From Planctomycetales bacterium (GTDB taxonomy: Bacteria; Planctomycetota; SZUA-567), in NCBI GenBank assembly GCA_025997475.1, contig BNUQ01000003.1, positions 38,752 through 102,751 on the forward strand: a stretch of 64,000 bases of DNA. Direction: 5' to 3'. Positions 56,683 to 64,000 of the stretch are shown here, one piece after another. The translations under genes were made by a program, and so were the position numbers. The stretch's first letter is position 1; each line of letters begins with the position of its first letter. Under the pieces are notes generated by a model, which saw only the letters and a program-made list of their open reading frames with translations, did not search any database and was not told the origin of the DNA.

Positions 56683-59472
56683 TCACACCACCCTTGCCAA
56701 ATACTTGCCGGTAAAACTTCCCGCCGTTTGCGCGACGGTTTCCGGCGTTCCCGCCACGAGAATTTGTCCGCCGCGCGCGCCGCCTTCCGGTCCTAAATCA
56801 ATCAGCCAGTCCGCGCTTTTAATCACGTCCAAATTATGCTCGATGATGATTGCCGTGTTGCCGCGGTCGATTAAACGGTTCAACACGTCCAACAGTTTGC
56901 GGATGTCGGCGAAGTGTAAGCCCGTCGTCGGCTCGTCGAGAATATAGACCGTGCGTCCGGTCGCGCGTTTCGCCAATTCCGCCGAAAGTTTCATCCGTTG
57001 CGCCTCGCCGCCGGAGAGCGTCGTCGTGCTTTGTCCGAGCGCGATGTAGTCCAGCCCGACGGCGACGAGCGTGCTTAATTTTTGCCTAATCATCGGCACC
57101 GGCGCGAAAAATTCACCGGCTTCGGCAATCGTCATCGCGAGAACCTCGGCAATGTTTTTGCCTTTGTATTTCACCTCCAGCGTTTCGCGGTTGTAGCGCG
57201 TCCCGCCGCAGTGCTCGCACGGCACGAACACGTCGGGCAGAAAATGCATTTCGATTTTCATTTCGCCCGCGCCCTGACAGTGTGCGCATCGCCCGCCGCC
57301 GCCGAGCGCGTTGAACGAAAACCGCCCCGCGTCGTAGCCGCGCAATTGCGCCTCCGGCGTTTTCGCGAACAGGTCGCGAATGTCGCCGAACGCGCCGGTG
57401 TAAGTCGCCGGATTAGACCGCGAGGTTTTGCCCACCGGCGACTGGTCGATGATGATGACCTTGTCCACGTTTTTCAGTCCGGCGATTTTGTCGTAGGGCG
57501 CGGGCTGGTCGCGTCCGCGATTGATTTCCCGCTGTAAAATTTTGCTCAACGTTTGCGTTACCAACGTGCTTTTGCCGCTACCGGACACGCCGGTTACACA
57601 GGTCAAAACGCCGAGCGGAAAAACCGCGTCGATGCGGCGCAGATTGTTGCCGCTCGCGCCGGACAATTTGAGGCAATTATTTTTCAAATCGACTGGGCGC
57701 CGCGCCGCGGGCGGCGCGATTTTTTCCGCGCCGCATAAAAATCTGCCGGTAACGCTCGCCGGATTCGCCGCGACCGCCGCCACCGTCCCCGCCGCGACGA
57801 TTTCCCCGCCTTGCGCGCCCGCGCCCGGTCCGACATCGACCAAATAATCGGCGGCGCGAATCACGTCCTCGTCGTGTTCGACCACAATCACCGAATTGCC
57901 GAGTTGCTGCATTTTGCGGAGCGTCGCGAGCAACCGGTCGTTGTCGCGCTGATGCAAGCCAATCGTCGGCTCGTCCAAAACGTAACACACGCCGACGAGT
58001 CCCGAACCGACCTGACTCGCCAGACGAATCCGTTGCGCTTCGCCGCCGGACAAACTGCCCGCCATCCGGTCGAGCGTCAAATAGTCCAGCCCGACATCGA
58101 CGAGAAAGTTCAACCGGTTGCGGACTTCGGTTTTAATCGGCGCGGCGATGATTTCGCGCTCGGCGTCGAAGCGCAACTTTTCGATGAAATCGAGCGCGTG
58201 GACGACGGTGCGCCGCGAAAATTGCGCGATGTTTTCGCCGCCGGTTTTCACCGCCAGCGCTTCGGGTTTCAGTCGCTCGCCGCCGCATTGCGGACACGGT
58301 TGGCTCGACATAAAAGTATTGAGGTATTCCTTGACGCCGTCGCTGTCGGTTTTGTGAAACCGCCCGTGCAAGTCGGGAACCACGCCCTCCCAGTCGCGCG
58401 CTTCGTCGCCATAAATCAGCGCGTGGCGAATTTTCGCCGGCAAATCCGCAAACGGCGTGTCTAAATCGATGCGATAGGCGCGGGCAAACGCGCGTAGGCG
58501 GTCGTTGTAATACATCGCCATCATTCCCTTGCGCCACGGCGCGACGGCGGCGCCGGTTTTTTTCGTCGGGTCGGGAACGATTAAGCCGGGGTCGAGTTCC
58601 AGTTTATGCCCTAGCCCGTCGCAGACCGGACAGGCGCCGTAGGGCGTGTTGAACGAAAACATCCGCGGCTCTAAATCGGGAAAAGAAAAGTTGCAATCGA
58701 GACAGCCGTAGCGCGCCGAGTAAAGCGTGTCGGCGAATTTTTGCGGCGCGGTTTCAATGGCGGCGACGACCAAACCGCCGCTCATCGCCAACGCTTTTTC
58801 GACGGCTTCGGCGAGACGCAAACGGTCGTCGCGTTTGAGGGTCAGCCGGTCGATGACGACATCGAGATGGTGTTTATTATTTTTATGGGGGACGGCTTCA
58901 AGGTCGGCGATTTCGCGCAGTTCGCCGTCGAGGCGAATCCGCAAATAGCCGTCGCGTTTGAGTTTTTTCAATTCTTCGCGATATTCGCCTTTGCGCCCGC
59001 GGACGAGCGGCGAATAAACGACGGCGCGCTTGTCGTCGCCGAGCGCGAGCAAATTATCGACGATTTGTTGCGGCGTTTGTTTGGCAATCGGCTTGCCGCA
59101 ATGCGGGCAATGGGCGTCGCCGGCGCGCGCGTAAAGCAGACGCATATAATCGTAGATTTCGGTAATCGTGGCGACGGTCGAGCGCGGATTGCTTTGCCCT
59201 TTGCGCTGTTCAATCGCAATCGTCGGCGGCAGTCCGGTGATTTGTTCGACGTTCGGCTTTTGCAAATTATGCAAAAATTGGCGGGCGTAGGCGGAGAGCG
59301 ATTCGATGTAGCGCCGCTGACCTTCGGCGAAAATCGTGTCGAACGCGAGCGACGATTTGCCGGAGCCGGAGAGACCGGTGATGACGCACAGACAGTCGCG
59401 GGGAATTTTCAGGTTGACGCGGCGCAAGTTATGCTCGCCCGCGCCGGTGATTTCAATAAATTCGGCAGACAT
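56683..59472 (-). CDS. uvrA: Excinuclease ABC subunit A
   Basis: UvrA is the damage-sensing ATPase of nucleotide-excision repair. Two ABC modules are clear: VITGLSGSGKSSLAFDTIFA near residue 33 and TGVSGSGKSTLVTQTL near 625. The signatures are GSLSGGEAQRIRLASQ and TTLSGGEAQRMKLSAEL. Zinc modules are AHCPHCGKPI, PCPQCGGERLKPEA and CAHCQGAGEMKIEMHFLPDV with CEHCGGTRYNRETL. Length 929 aa is standard. The ATG is preceded by AGCGAAGCGCAAAA, part of a heptamer-element core, not by a good ribosome-binding site. Confidence 0.98.
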   Translation of the reverse strand: MSAEFIEITGAGEHNLRRVNLKIPRDCLCVITGLSGSGKSSLAFDTIFAEGQRRYIESLSAYARQFLHNLQKPNVEQITGLPPTIAIEQRKGQSNPRSTVATITEIYDYMRLLYARAGDAHCPHCGKPIAKQTPQQIVDNLLALGDDKRAVVYSPLVRGRKGEYREELKKLKRDGYLRIRLDGELREIADLEAVPHKNNKHHLDVVIDRLTLKRDDRLRLAEAVEKALAMSGGLVVAAIETAPQKFADTLYSARYGCLDCNFSFPDLEPRMFSFNTPYGACPVCDGLGHKLELDPGLIVPDPTKKTGAAVAPWRKGMMAMYYNDRLRAFARAYRIDLDTPFADLPAKIRHALIYGDEARDWEGVVPDLHGRFHKTDSDGVKEYLNTFMSSQPCPQCGGERLKPEALAVKTGGENIAQFSRRTVVHALDFIEKLRFDAEREIIAAPIKTEVRNRLNFLVDVGLDYLTLDRMAGSLSGGEAQRIRLASQVGSGLVGVCYVLDEPTIGLHQRDNDRLLATLRKMQQLGNSVIVVEHDEDVIRAADYLVDVGPGAGAQGGEIVAAGTVAAVAANPASVTGRFLCGAEKIAPPAARRPVDLKNNCLKLSGASGNNLRRIDAVFPLGVLTCVTGVSGSGKSTLVTQTLSKILQREINRGRDQPAPYDKIAGLKNVDKVIIIDQSPVGKTSRSNPATYTGAFGDIRDLFAKTPEAQLRGYDAGRFSFNALGGGGRCAHCQGAGEMKIEMHFLPDVFVPCEHCGGTRYNRETLEVKYKGKNIAEVLAMTIAEAGEFFAPVPMIRQKLSTLVAVGLDYIALGQSTTTLSGGEAQRMKLSAELAKRATGRTVYILDEPTTGLHFADIRKLLDVLNRLIDRGNTAIIIEHNLDVIKSADWLIDLGPEGGARGGQILVAGTPETVAQTAGSFTGKYLARVV

Positions 59473-59484
59473 TTTTGCGCTTCG

Positions 59485-59654
59485 CTAAAAGAGTTGAAAG
59501 TTGAGAGTTGAGAGTTTAGAGCGAGCAAGGATTAGGGAATAGGGGAAAAGTTAAAAGTTGAAAGTTGAGAGAGCGGCGTTTTATTTTTAAAATGCGCGAA
59601 GCGTAACTTTTGCTTTTCCCTTTTCCCTTTCAACTTTCAACTTTTAACTTTCCC
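59485..59654. repeat. Heptamer hairpin element (AGTTGAG plus AGGGAAA, long core)
   Basis: Left arrays GAGTTGAAAGTTGAGAGTTG and AAGTTAAAAGTTGAAAG, core AAAATGCGCGAAGCGTAAC, right arrays CTTTTCCCTTTTCCC and TTTCAACTTTCAACTTTTAAC. It occupies the divergent gap between uvrA and the GT41-like gene. Confidence 0.88.
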
Positions 59655-59672
59655 AAAAAGGGGAGTCCCATA

Positions 59673-61166
59673 ATGTTCGATTTGCCATTGCCCGACCTTG
59701 CCGAAACCGACGCGCCGACGGTCGCAAATTTTTTTGACCGCGTGTTTAATCATCCGTTGCCGGTCGCCGAAATCGGCGACGTTGACCAGTGGATTCCGAT
59801 TTTCACCCGCGCCTATCAGTTGTTGGAAAAATGGGCGCGACCCGACCCCGTCGCCGCCGTGCGTCAAGGATGGAACGAGTTTTTGAATCTCCGCGCCTAT
59901 AAGTTGGCGTATTTCGCCGCGTCGGTGCCGGTGTTGCCGATGCTCGCGGCGCGCGCCCGCGCCGCCGCCGCGCTGTGCGCCGCTTACAATCCCACCGCCG
60001 CGAGTTGGCGCCCCGCCCCGTTTCGCGGACGCGGCAAAATCAAACTCGCCGTCGAATTGAAATCGTTCGTCGCCTCGCCGGAAACGCTTGCCACCTTGCC
60101 GTTCTTTATGCATCTCTCACCGAAAAAATTCGCCGTAACCGCGTTTCTCAGTATGCCGGAGCGCACGCCGCTAATGGACGAATTTGTCGCCAAATACGGC
60201 GCGGAAAATTTAATCATCTCGCCGCCGGAAGAGGGCTGGAAAAATCTCGACCGCTGGCGCGCCGGCGACTACGACCTGTTTTTGATGGTTACCAACACCT
60301 CGAGCGTGGTGAACAACGCTTGCTTGGCGGGAATGTATCGCGTGGCGCGGAAACAATTGGTGATGTTTTGTCAGCCGCACACGACGGCGTTGCCGGCGGT
60401 GGACGGCTTTATCGTCGGGCGCGATTTGCGTCTCGACCCGAACGATTTCACCGAAAAATTATACTACCTCGACGGCTCCGGCATCTGTTTTCGCCCCGCG
60501 CCGGTGGAGCCGCCGTCGCCGAATATCGCGTTCACGCGCGAAAATTTCGGCTTGTCGCCGACGGGCGAGATTTTGGTCAGCGGCGCGAACTATTACAAAC
60601 TCCGCGCCGAATTGCTGGACTTTTGGGCGCGTCTGCTCGCGTCGCGTCCCAACGCGACGATGCTGTTGTTTCCGTTCAATCCGTTTTGGTCGATGAACTA
60701 CGCCAAAGAGGATTTTGTTCGGCGCGTCGCGACGGCGTGCGCCAAACACGGCATCGAACCGTCGCGGTTTCAGGTGTTGATGCAACCGTTGCCGCGCCGC
60801 GCCGACGTGCGCCAATTGATGGCGCTCGGCGATATTTACCTCGACAGTTTTCCGTATTCCGGCGCGACTTCGTTGCTCGACCCGCTGGCTTTAGGAATGC
60901 CCATCGTGGCGATGGGGACGCGGACGGTTTGCGGCGGACAAGGCGCGGCGATGTTGCGCGAGGACGGTTTAGACGAATTGGTGGCGAACAACGAAGACGA
61001 GTATCTGGCGATTTGCCGCCGGTTGCTCGACGACCGCGACTACCGCGCGCAAATCGCGGCGCGCATCAAACAAGTGATGAGCGACCGTCCGGCAATTCAC
61101 GACCTCGAAAAATTCAACGAAAAAATCGAGCGCGTGTATAAAAAAGTGTATGGGGAAATAAAGTGA
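59673..61166 (+). CDS. GT41/HMW1C-like protein glycosyltransferase
   Basis: This 497-aa enzyme resembles the O-GlcNAc/HMW1C-type glycosyltransferase group. The C-terminal GT-B domain has the family segments FGLSPTGEILVSGANYYKL, PRRADVRQLMALGDIYLDSF, PYSGATSLLDPLALGMPIVA and GQGAAMLREDGLDELVANNE. The N-terminal 200 residues lack TPR repeats, as in HMW1C. HMW1C members N-glucosylate adhesins in the cytoplasm before secretion. An autotransporter gene lies 1.8 kb downstream and could be the substrate; this is inference. The start is MFDLPL (59673) with GGGGAG upstream. Confidence 0.75.
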   Translation: MFDLPLPDLAETDAPTVANFFDRVFNHPLPVAEIGDVDQWIPIFTRAYQLLEKWARPDPVAAVRQGWNEFLNLRAYKLAYFAASVPVLPMLAARARAAAALCAAYNPTAASWRPAPFRGRGKIKLAVELKSFVASPETLATLPFFMHLSPKKFAVTAFLSMPERTPLMDEFVAKYGAENLIISPPEEGWKNLDRWRAGDYDLFLMVTNTSSVVNNACLAGMYRVARKQLVMFCQPHTTALPAVDGFIVGRDLRLDPNDFTEKLYYLDGSGICFRPAPVEPPSPNIAFTRENFGLSPTGEILVSGANYYKLRAELLDFWARLLASRPNATMLLFPFNPFWSMNYAKEDFVRRVATACAKHGIEPSRFQVLMQPLPRRADVRQLMALGDIYLDSFPYSGATSLLDPLALGMPIVAMGTRTVCGGQGAAMLREDGLDELVANNEDEYLAICRRLLDDRDYRAQIAARIKQVMSDRPAIHDLEKFNEKIERVYKKVYGEIK

Positions 61167-61283
61167 GAGTTGAGAGTTGAGAGATTAGAGTTAAGAGTTT
61201 ATCTGTGGGGTTATTTTTCCAGACGCGCGAAGCGCGACCTGTGCTAAACTTTAAACTCTTAACTCTAAACTCTTCTCTTATTT
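61164..61283. repeat. Heptamer hairpin element (AGAGTTG type, long core)
   Basis: Left arm GAGAGTTGAGAGTTGAGAG, core GGTTATTTTTCCAGACGCGCG then AAGCGCGACC, right arm AAACTTTAAACTCTTAAC. It contains both the short-core word GGTTAT and the long-core word. Confidence 0.87.
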
Positions 61284-61298
61284 GGAAGGGAGTAAAAA

Positions 61299-62252
61299 AT
61301 GCTTCATTACGCGCGCGAAGTGATTGACGTGGAAATTGCCGCCTTGCGGCAACTGCGCGATTTATTGGACGACCGTTTCGTCGCGGCGCTTGATTTAATT
61401 TGCGCCGCCAAGGGGCGGTTGGTGTTGAGCGGCATGGGCAAAGCCGGCTTAATCGCGCGGAAAATTTCGGCGACGCTCGCCAGCACCGGCACGCCGTCGT
61501 TCACCCTGCATCCGGCGGAAGCCGCGCACGGCGATTTGGGAATGCTCGACGCCGACGACGTTTGCCTCGTGATTAGCAACTCCGGCGAAAGCGACGAAAT
61601 CGCGCGGATGTTGCTGGGGATTCGGCAAATCGGCGCGAAAATTATCGCCATCACCGGCAACGCGCGCTCGACGTTGGCGACGCAAGCCGACCTCACGCTG
61701 TGGCTCGGCGACATCAAAGAGGCGTGTCCGTTAGGATTGGCGCCGACCGCCAGCACGACGGCGATGTTGGCGCTCGGCGACGCGCTGGCGATGGGTTTGA
61801 TGCGGCGGAAAAATTTTCAATTGCGGGACTACGCGGTATTTCACCCCGGCGGCGCGCTCGGCAAAAAAGCCGCGCCCATTCGCAACTTTATGCGGCGCGG
61901 CGCCAATCACGCCGTCGTCGCGCCGACGACCACCGTGGCGGCGACGTTGCTCGCCGTCACCAACGCGCACAGCGGCGCGGCGACGGTCGTCAACGCGGGC
62001 GACGGAACCTTGGCGGGCATTTTTTGCGACGGCGATTTGCGGCGGAGTTTCCAACACCCGACCGGCGACGTGTTGTCGCAACCGGTGGAAAAATTTATGA
62101 CCGCGCCCTGCGCCTCCGCCCACGAAGCGACCCCCGCCGGCGAAATTTTAGCCGTGATGCGGCAAAAGCGCATCGCCGAAATACCGATTGTCGATGACGA
62201 CGGCAAAGTCGTCGGGATGGCGGATATGAAATCGTTGCTGAACGGACTGTAA
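61299..62252 (+). CDS. kdsD: Arabinose-5-phosphate isomerase (KpsF/KdsD/GutQ family)
   Basis: This 317-aa enzyme interconverts ribulose-5-phosphate and arabinose-5-phosphate, the first step to KDO for lipopolysaccharide or capsule. The SIS domain has LVLSGMGKAGLIARKISATL then ASTGTPSFTLHPAEAAHGDL, followed by VCLVISNSGESDEI and SPLG-like CPLGLAPTASTTAML. Two CBS domains follow (about 200-317), with VNAGDGTLAGIFCDGDLRR and IAEIPIVDDDGKVVGMAD. It supports an outer membrane with KDO. GGAAGGGAG is the ribosome-binding site. Confidence 0.95.
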   Translation: MLHYAREVIDVEIAALRQLRDLLDDRFVAALDLICAAKGRLVLSGMGKAGLIARKISATLASTGTPSFTLHPAEAAHGDLGMLDADDVCLVISNSGESDEIARMLLGIRQIGAKIIAITGNARSTLATQADLTLWLGDIKEACPLGLAPTASTTAMLALGDALAMGLMRRKNFQLRDYAVFHPGGALGKKAAPIRNFMRRGANHAVVAPTTTVAATLLAVTNAHSGAATVVNAGDGTLAGIFCDGDLRRSFQHPTGDVLSQPVEKFMTAPCASAHEATPAGEILAVMRQKRIAEIPIVDDDGKVVGMADMKSLLNGL

Positions 62253-62254
62253 GA

Positions 62255-62350
62255 GAGAGAGTTGAGAGTTGAAAGTTGAAAGTTGAGAGTTTAGCAGTGG
62301 TTGCGCTTCGCGCGTCTTAAAAATAAAACTCCACTATCTCAACTCTTAAC
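62255..62350. repeat. Heptamer hairpin element (AGTTGAG type, long core)
   Basis: Left arm GAGTTGAGAGTTGAAAG and on, core GGTTGCGCTTCGCGCGTC, right arm ATCTCAACTCTTAACTATC. First part of the 730-bp gap before the autotransporter gene. Confidence 0.87.
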
Positions 62351-62425
62351 TATCGGGACGACGCTCGTTGATAACAGGATAGGTCCTTAGTTTTTCTTAC
62401 ATTTCTTATCTGTCTTATTTTTTGC

Positions 62426-62453
62426 TTGCATTTTGGCAAAAAGATTTTATAGT
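62426..62453 (+). promoter_or_regulatory. Candidate sigma-70 promoter
   Basis: TTGCAT and TATAGT are separated by 16 bases, in an AT-rich stretch following the heptamer element. It could drive the structured RNA and/or the autotransporter downstream. A nearby GCCGATAA octamer (62469-62476) matches the sigma-28 -10, but its -35 spacing is poor. Confidence 0.45.
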
Positions 62454-62502
62454 GCGCCGCCTTATTGTGCCGATAAATAATTTTCGGCGGCGAAAAAGAG
62501 CA

Positions 62503-62613
62503 GAGTTGAGAGTTGAAAGTTTAGAGTTAAGAGTTAAAAGATTTGCGCCCTTGCGTTTCTTAATTTTCTTAAAATCCTTAAATCGCTTAAAGCCCTTAAA
62601 AATTTCTTAAAAG
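62503..62613. repeat. AGAGTTG array plus CTTAAA nonamers
   Basis: GAGTTGAGAGTTGAAAG and AGAGTTAAGAGTTAAAAG are followed by about seven 9-nt units ending CTTAAA (TTTCTTAAT, TTTCTTAAA, ATCCTTAAA, TCGCTTAAA, GCCCTTAAA). No facing arm. The 9-nt class is not seen elsewhere in the window. Confidence 0.75.
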
Positions 62614-62661
62614 GAAAAATTCTATCAGCCAGAGAATTTAGCGTTTTAGCGTCAGACAAAT

Positions 62662-62830
62662 ACGCCGATGATTCGGCGTTACCAAACGGGACTATCACAA
62701 AACTCCTACGTTTTCAATATCCCCGCAACTAACCACCGCACCGCCCCGTTTTGGGCGCTGTTTGTCGTGTTGGTTAGTGCGGGTGTAGGAGCCCTTGTGA
62801 TAGGACGCGAGTTACGGCGTCCTTTTTTTT
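62662..62830 (+). ncRNA. Candidate structured RNA ahead of the autotransporter gene
   Basis: Three successive helices are visible. ACGCCG/CGGCGT forms the first. The second is a long arm in which CTATCACAA-AA-CTCCTAC pairs with GTAGGAG-CCC-TTGTGATAG, enclosing CCCGCAACTAACC against GGTTAGTGCGGG. The third is GGACGC/GCGTCC followed by eight T (62803-62830), a typical intrinsic terminator. The arrangement suggests a discrete small RNA or a leader ending in an attenuator. I do not recognise a known RNA family. Alternatively the long arm is a palindromic repeat insertion. Confidence 0.5.
62803..62830 (+). terminator. Intrinsic terminator 1 of the autotransporter leader
   Basis: GGACGC and GCGTCC enclose GAGTTACG and are followed by TTTTTTTT. 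Confidence 0.85.
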
Positions 62831-62901
62831 GTGGCTATACTTTATAGTCGTTTGAAGGACGCAAATGTAACAAATTTTTCGCGTCAATTGATTTTTTTGG
62901 A

Positions 62902-62939
62902 AACGCCCGCATCCATTTTGGATTCGGGCGTTTTTTTTT
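62902..62939 (+). terminator. Intrinsic terminator 2, 45 bp before the autotransporter start
   Basis: AACGCCCG-C-ATCCA pairs with TGGAT-T-CGGGCGTT, followed by a T-run. The only -10-like sequences between the two terminators (TATACT 62836, TATAGT 62843) lie upstream of this hairpin. Expression of the autotransporter should therefore require read-through. Confidence 0.85.
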
Positions 62940-62982
62940 GTTTTTTCGGTCACTTTTTTTCTTTTTTAGAGGAGGATTGGTT

Positions 62983-64000
62983 ATGAGAAGTTTCAAGAAT
63001 CTGTGGTTACAACGCGCTACGGCGCGGGGATGGAAGTTGCTGTCGGCGGTCGCGCTCACGGCGGGGATGATGTTTGCAACGGCGGAGTCCGCCAAAGCCG
63101 ACGCGCTTTCCGATGCCATTACCAACATATTCGCCGCAAACCCCGGCATGCCTGTCGATAAACTTTTAGACATGTTCATGGAATACGATAGCGTGCCTAA
63201 TAAAATCGCAAAAGCAAAAGCACTTGTCCCCGGTTTCGATACAGAATGGGATAGCGTGGGAGCCGCCCTCTTGGGTGTTTTCAATGGAAAAGAGGAAGCC
63301 GATTTCAACGCATTCGCTAAAGCTATTACCGACGCCGGTGGCGGCGTGGCAGGTCTGATTGCGTTTGTTGCCGCCGCCGACAGCCCCGAAGCCGCCAAAG
63401 AATTGCTACAAGGAATAATCACGTCAGGCGTGGGCGGCGACCCCGTCGGTAGCGAAGCCGCCGCGGCTTCGGCGACGTTGACGCTCAACAGCGTTCAACA
63501 ATTCAACACCGCGATTGCGCAACAGTTCGGCGACTCGGCTATTCACAATGTCGTCTTGAACTCACTCGCCGGCGGTCGTGCTTCGGCGGGTGGCGCAACG
63601 GGTTCGGCGTCTGACCGCGGGTTGGTCGGCTTCGTCAAAGCGTATGGCGGTTTCGGCTCGCAGGACAACACCGCGCGCAACGGCAGAAAAATCACCGGTT
63701 CGGATTTCGGCGGCGTCGGCGTGGCGACGGGCGTCGGTTACAAACTCTCGCAAGAACTCGAACTCGGCGCGTTAATCGGCTATTCGTGGAATCACACCGA
63801 AAGCAAAACGCCGAACGGCGGCAATTTCTCGCTCGGCGAAGTTACCGACAACACCTTGCGCCTCGGTCTTTATGGCAATTTCACGTGGGATAATTTGTTC
63901 GTAACCTCGTCGCCGACTTTCGGCATTCACTTGTTGAACGGCGAGCGGGCAGTCAGCGCGACCGAAAAAGCGAAAAACGACCGCACGGGCTTTGATTTCT
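62983..64000 (+). CDS. Autotransporter-type outer-membrane protein, 3' end outside window
   Basis: The gene is cut by the window end; 339 codons are visible. An extended signal peptide (LQRATARGWKLLSAVALTAG, cleavage near AESAKADA) is followed by a short, helical, Ala-rich passenger (about residues 40-205). The autotransporter beta-barrel then starts (RGLVGFVKAYGGFGSQDNTA, GVGVATGVGYKLSQELELGA, LIGYSWNHTES). It should insert into the outer membrane. AGAGGAGG gives a strong ribosome-binding site. Three N-x-S/T sequons (NHT, NFS, NFT) lie in the visible barrel. It could be a substrate of the neighbouring GT41-like enzyme only if the unseen part or passenger loops are accessible. Confidence 0.85.
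   Translation, partial: MRSFKNLWLQRATARGWKLLSAVALTAGMMFATAESAKADALSDAITNIFAANPGMPVDKLLDMFMEYDSVPNKIAKAKALVPGFDTEWDSVGAALLGVFNGKEEADFNAFAKAITDAGGGVAGLIAFVAAADSPEAAKELLQGIITSGVGGDPVGSEAAAASATLTLNSVQQFNTAIAQQFGDSAIHNVVLNSLAGGRASAGGATGSASDRGLVGFVKAYGGFGSQDNTARNGRKITGSDFGGVGVATGVGYKLSQELELGALIGYSWNHTESKTPNGGNFSLGEVTDNTLRLGLYGNFTWDNLFVTSSPTFGIHLLNGERAVSATEKAKNDRTGFDF

Noticed and set aside
62469..62476. GCCGATAA, identical to the sigma-28 -10 element, upstream of the autotransporter.
   Set aside because: The nearest -35-like sequence is two bases too far away, and an 8-base match is expected by chance about twice in a window of this size.
62422..62610. ORF of 62 codons on the + strand.
   Set aside because: Its second half is made only of heptamer and nonamer repeats (LRVESLELRVK, LKSLNRLKPLK), and it has no ribosome-binding site.

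Overview
The window looks like a chromosomal segment of a motile, Gram-negative-type (diderm), probably anaerobic or microaerotolerant bacterium. Flagellar export and hook genes give motility. A C-terminal autotransporter barrel, arabinose-5-phosphate isomerase and surface glycosyltransferases point to an outer membrane with polysaccharide. HydF and rubredoxin suggest hydrogen metabolism and anaerobiosis. An McsA/McsB arginine-phosphorylation pair, a RecC-like nuclease and a very repeat-rich intergenic landscape would fit the PVC superphylum (Lentisphaerota/Kiritimatiellota-like) or a neighbouring phylum. This placement is an inference and rests on no marker-gene comparison.

Layout. 1-10.4 kb is a flagellar cluster on the + strand: fliP, fliQ, fliR, flhB, flhA, a YefM/YoeB-like toxin-antitoxin pair, flhF, two small unknown genes where flhG would be expected, and a FliA/WhiG sigma factor. 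10.4-21 kb holds DNA repair and housekeeping genes: endonuclease IV, a RecC-like subunit, ComF, a YdjC/ChbG deacetylase, an azoreductase-like flavoprotein, EttA and HydF. 21-32 kb is on the - strand: a hybrid histidine kinase, an FAD oxidoreductase, SerC, McsB, an M42 peptidase, a TPR lipoprotein-like exported protein, a methyltransferase and ArgS. 32-38.5 kb returns to flagellar genes on the + strand (MotE/MgtE-N-like protein, FecR-like protein, FliK, FlgD), followed by rnpB, the RNase P RNA. 39-49 kb on the - strand has rubredoxin, an AroE-AroK fusion, McsA, a frameshifted fucosyltransferase with a 13-G tract, a PIN toxin module, a phosphate transporter with a DUF47 partner, YifB/ComM, GreA and an aminotransferase. 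49-64 kb has GltB, a SWIM-domain protein, an unknown protein, UvrA, a GT41/HMW1C-like glycosyltransferase, KpsF/KdsD and the start of an autotransporter with a structured leader.

The most unusual property is the intergenic DNA. Nearly every gap contains a palindrome built from tandem 7-nt units (AGTTGAA, AATTAAC, GGTAGTT, AATTACG, AAGGGAA types). Each has an array, a core, and then the reverse-complement array. I call these heptamer hairpin elements. Long-core copies share GTGGAGTTT ... GCGCGAAGCG ... AAACTCCAC; short-core copies share CGCGGTTAT. They run up to start codons, removing recognisable Shine-Dalgarno sites. They run into stop codons, giving C-terminal tails such as LRVES or QLTINN. 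They are also found in frame inside recC and inside helix P12 of RNase P RNA. Two further palindromic elements (163 bp, two copies; 176 bp, one copy) sit inside heptamer elements. The overall behaviour recalls Rickettsia palindromic elements, but the sequence and heptad structure are different.

Flagellar genes dominate two blocks and probably act together. FliPQR/FlhAB form the export gate, FlhF places the flagellum, FliA/WhiG transcribes late genes, and FliK/FlgD control and build the hook. McsA/McsB would mark proteins for Clp proteolysis. The right end (GT41-like enzyme, KpsF, autotransporter), together with the phase-variable fucosyltransferase, suggests a modulated, glycosylated cell surface.
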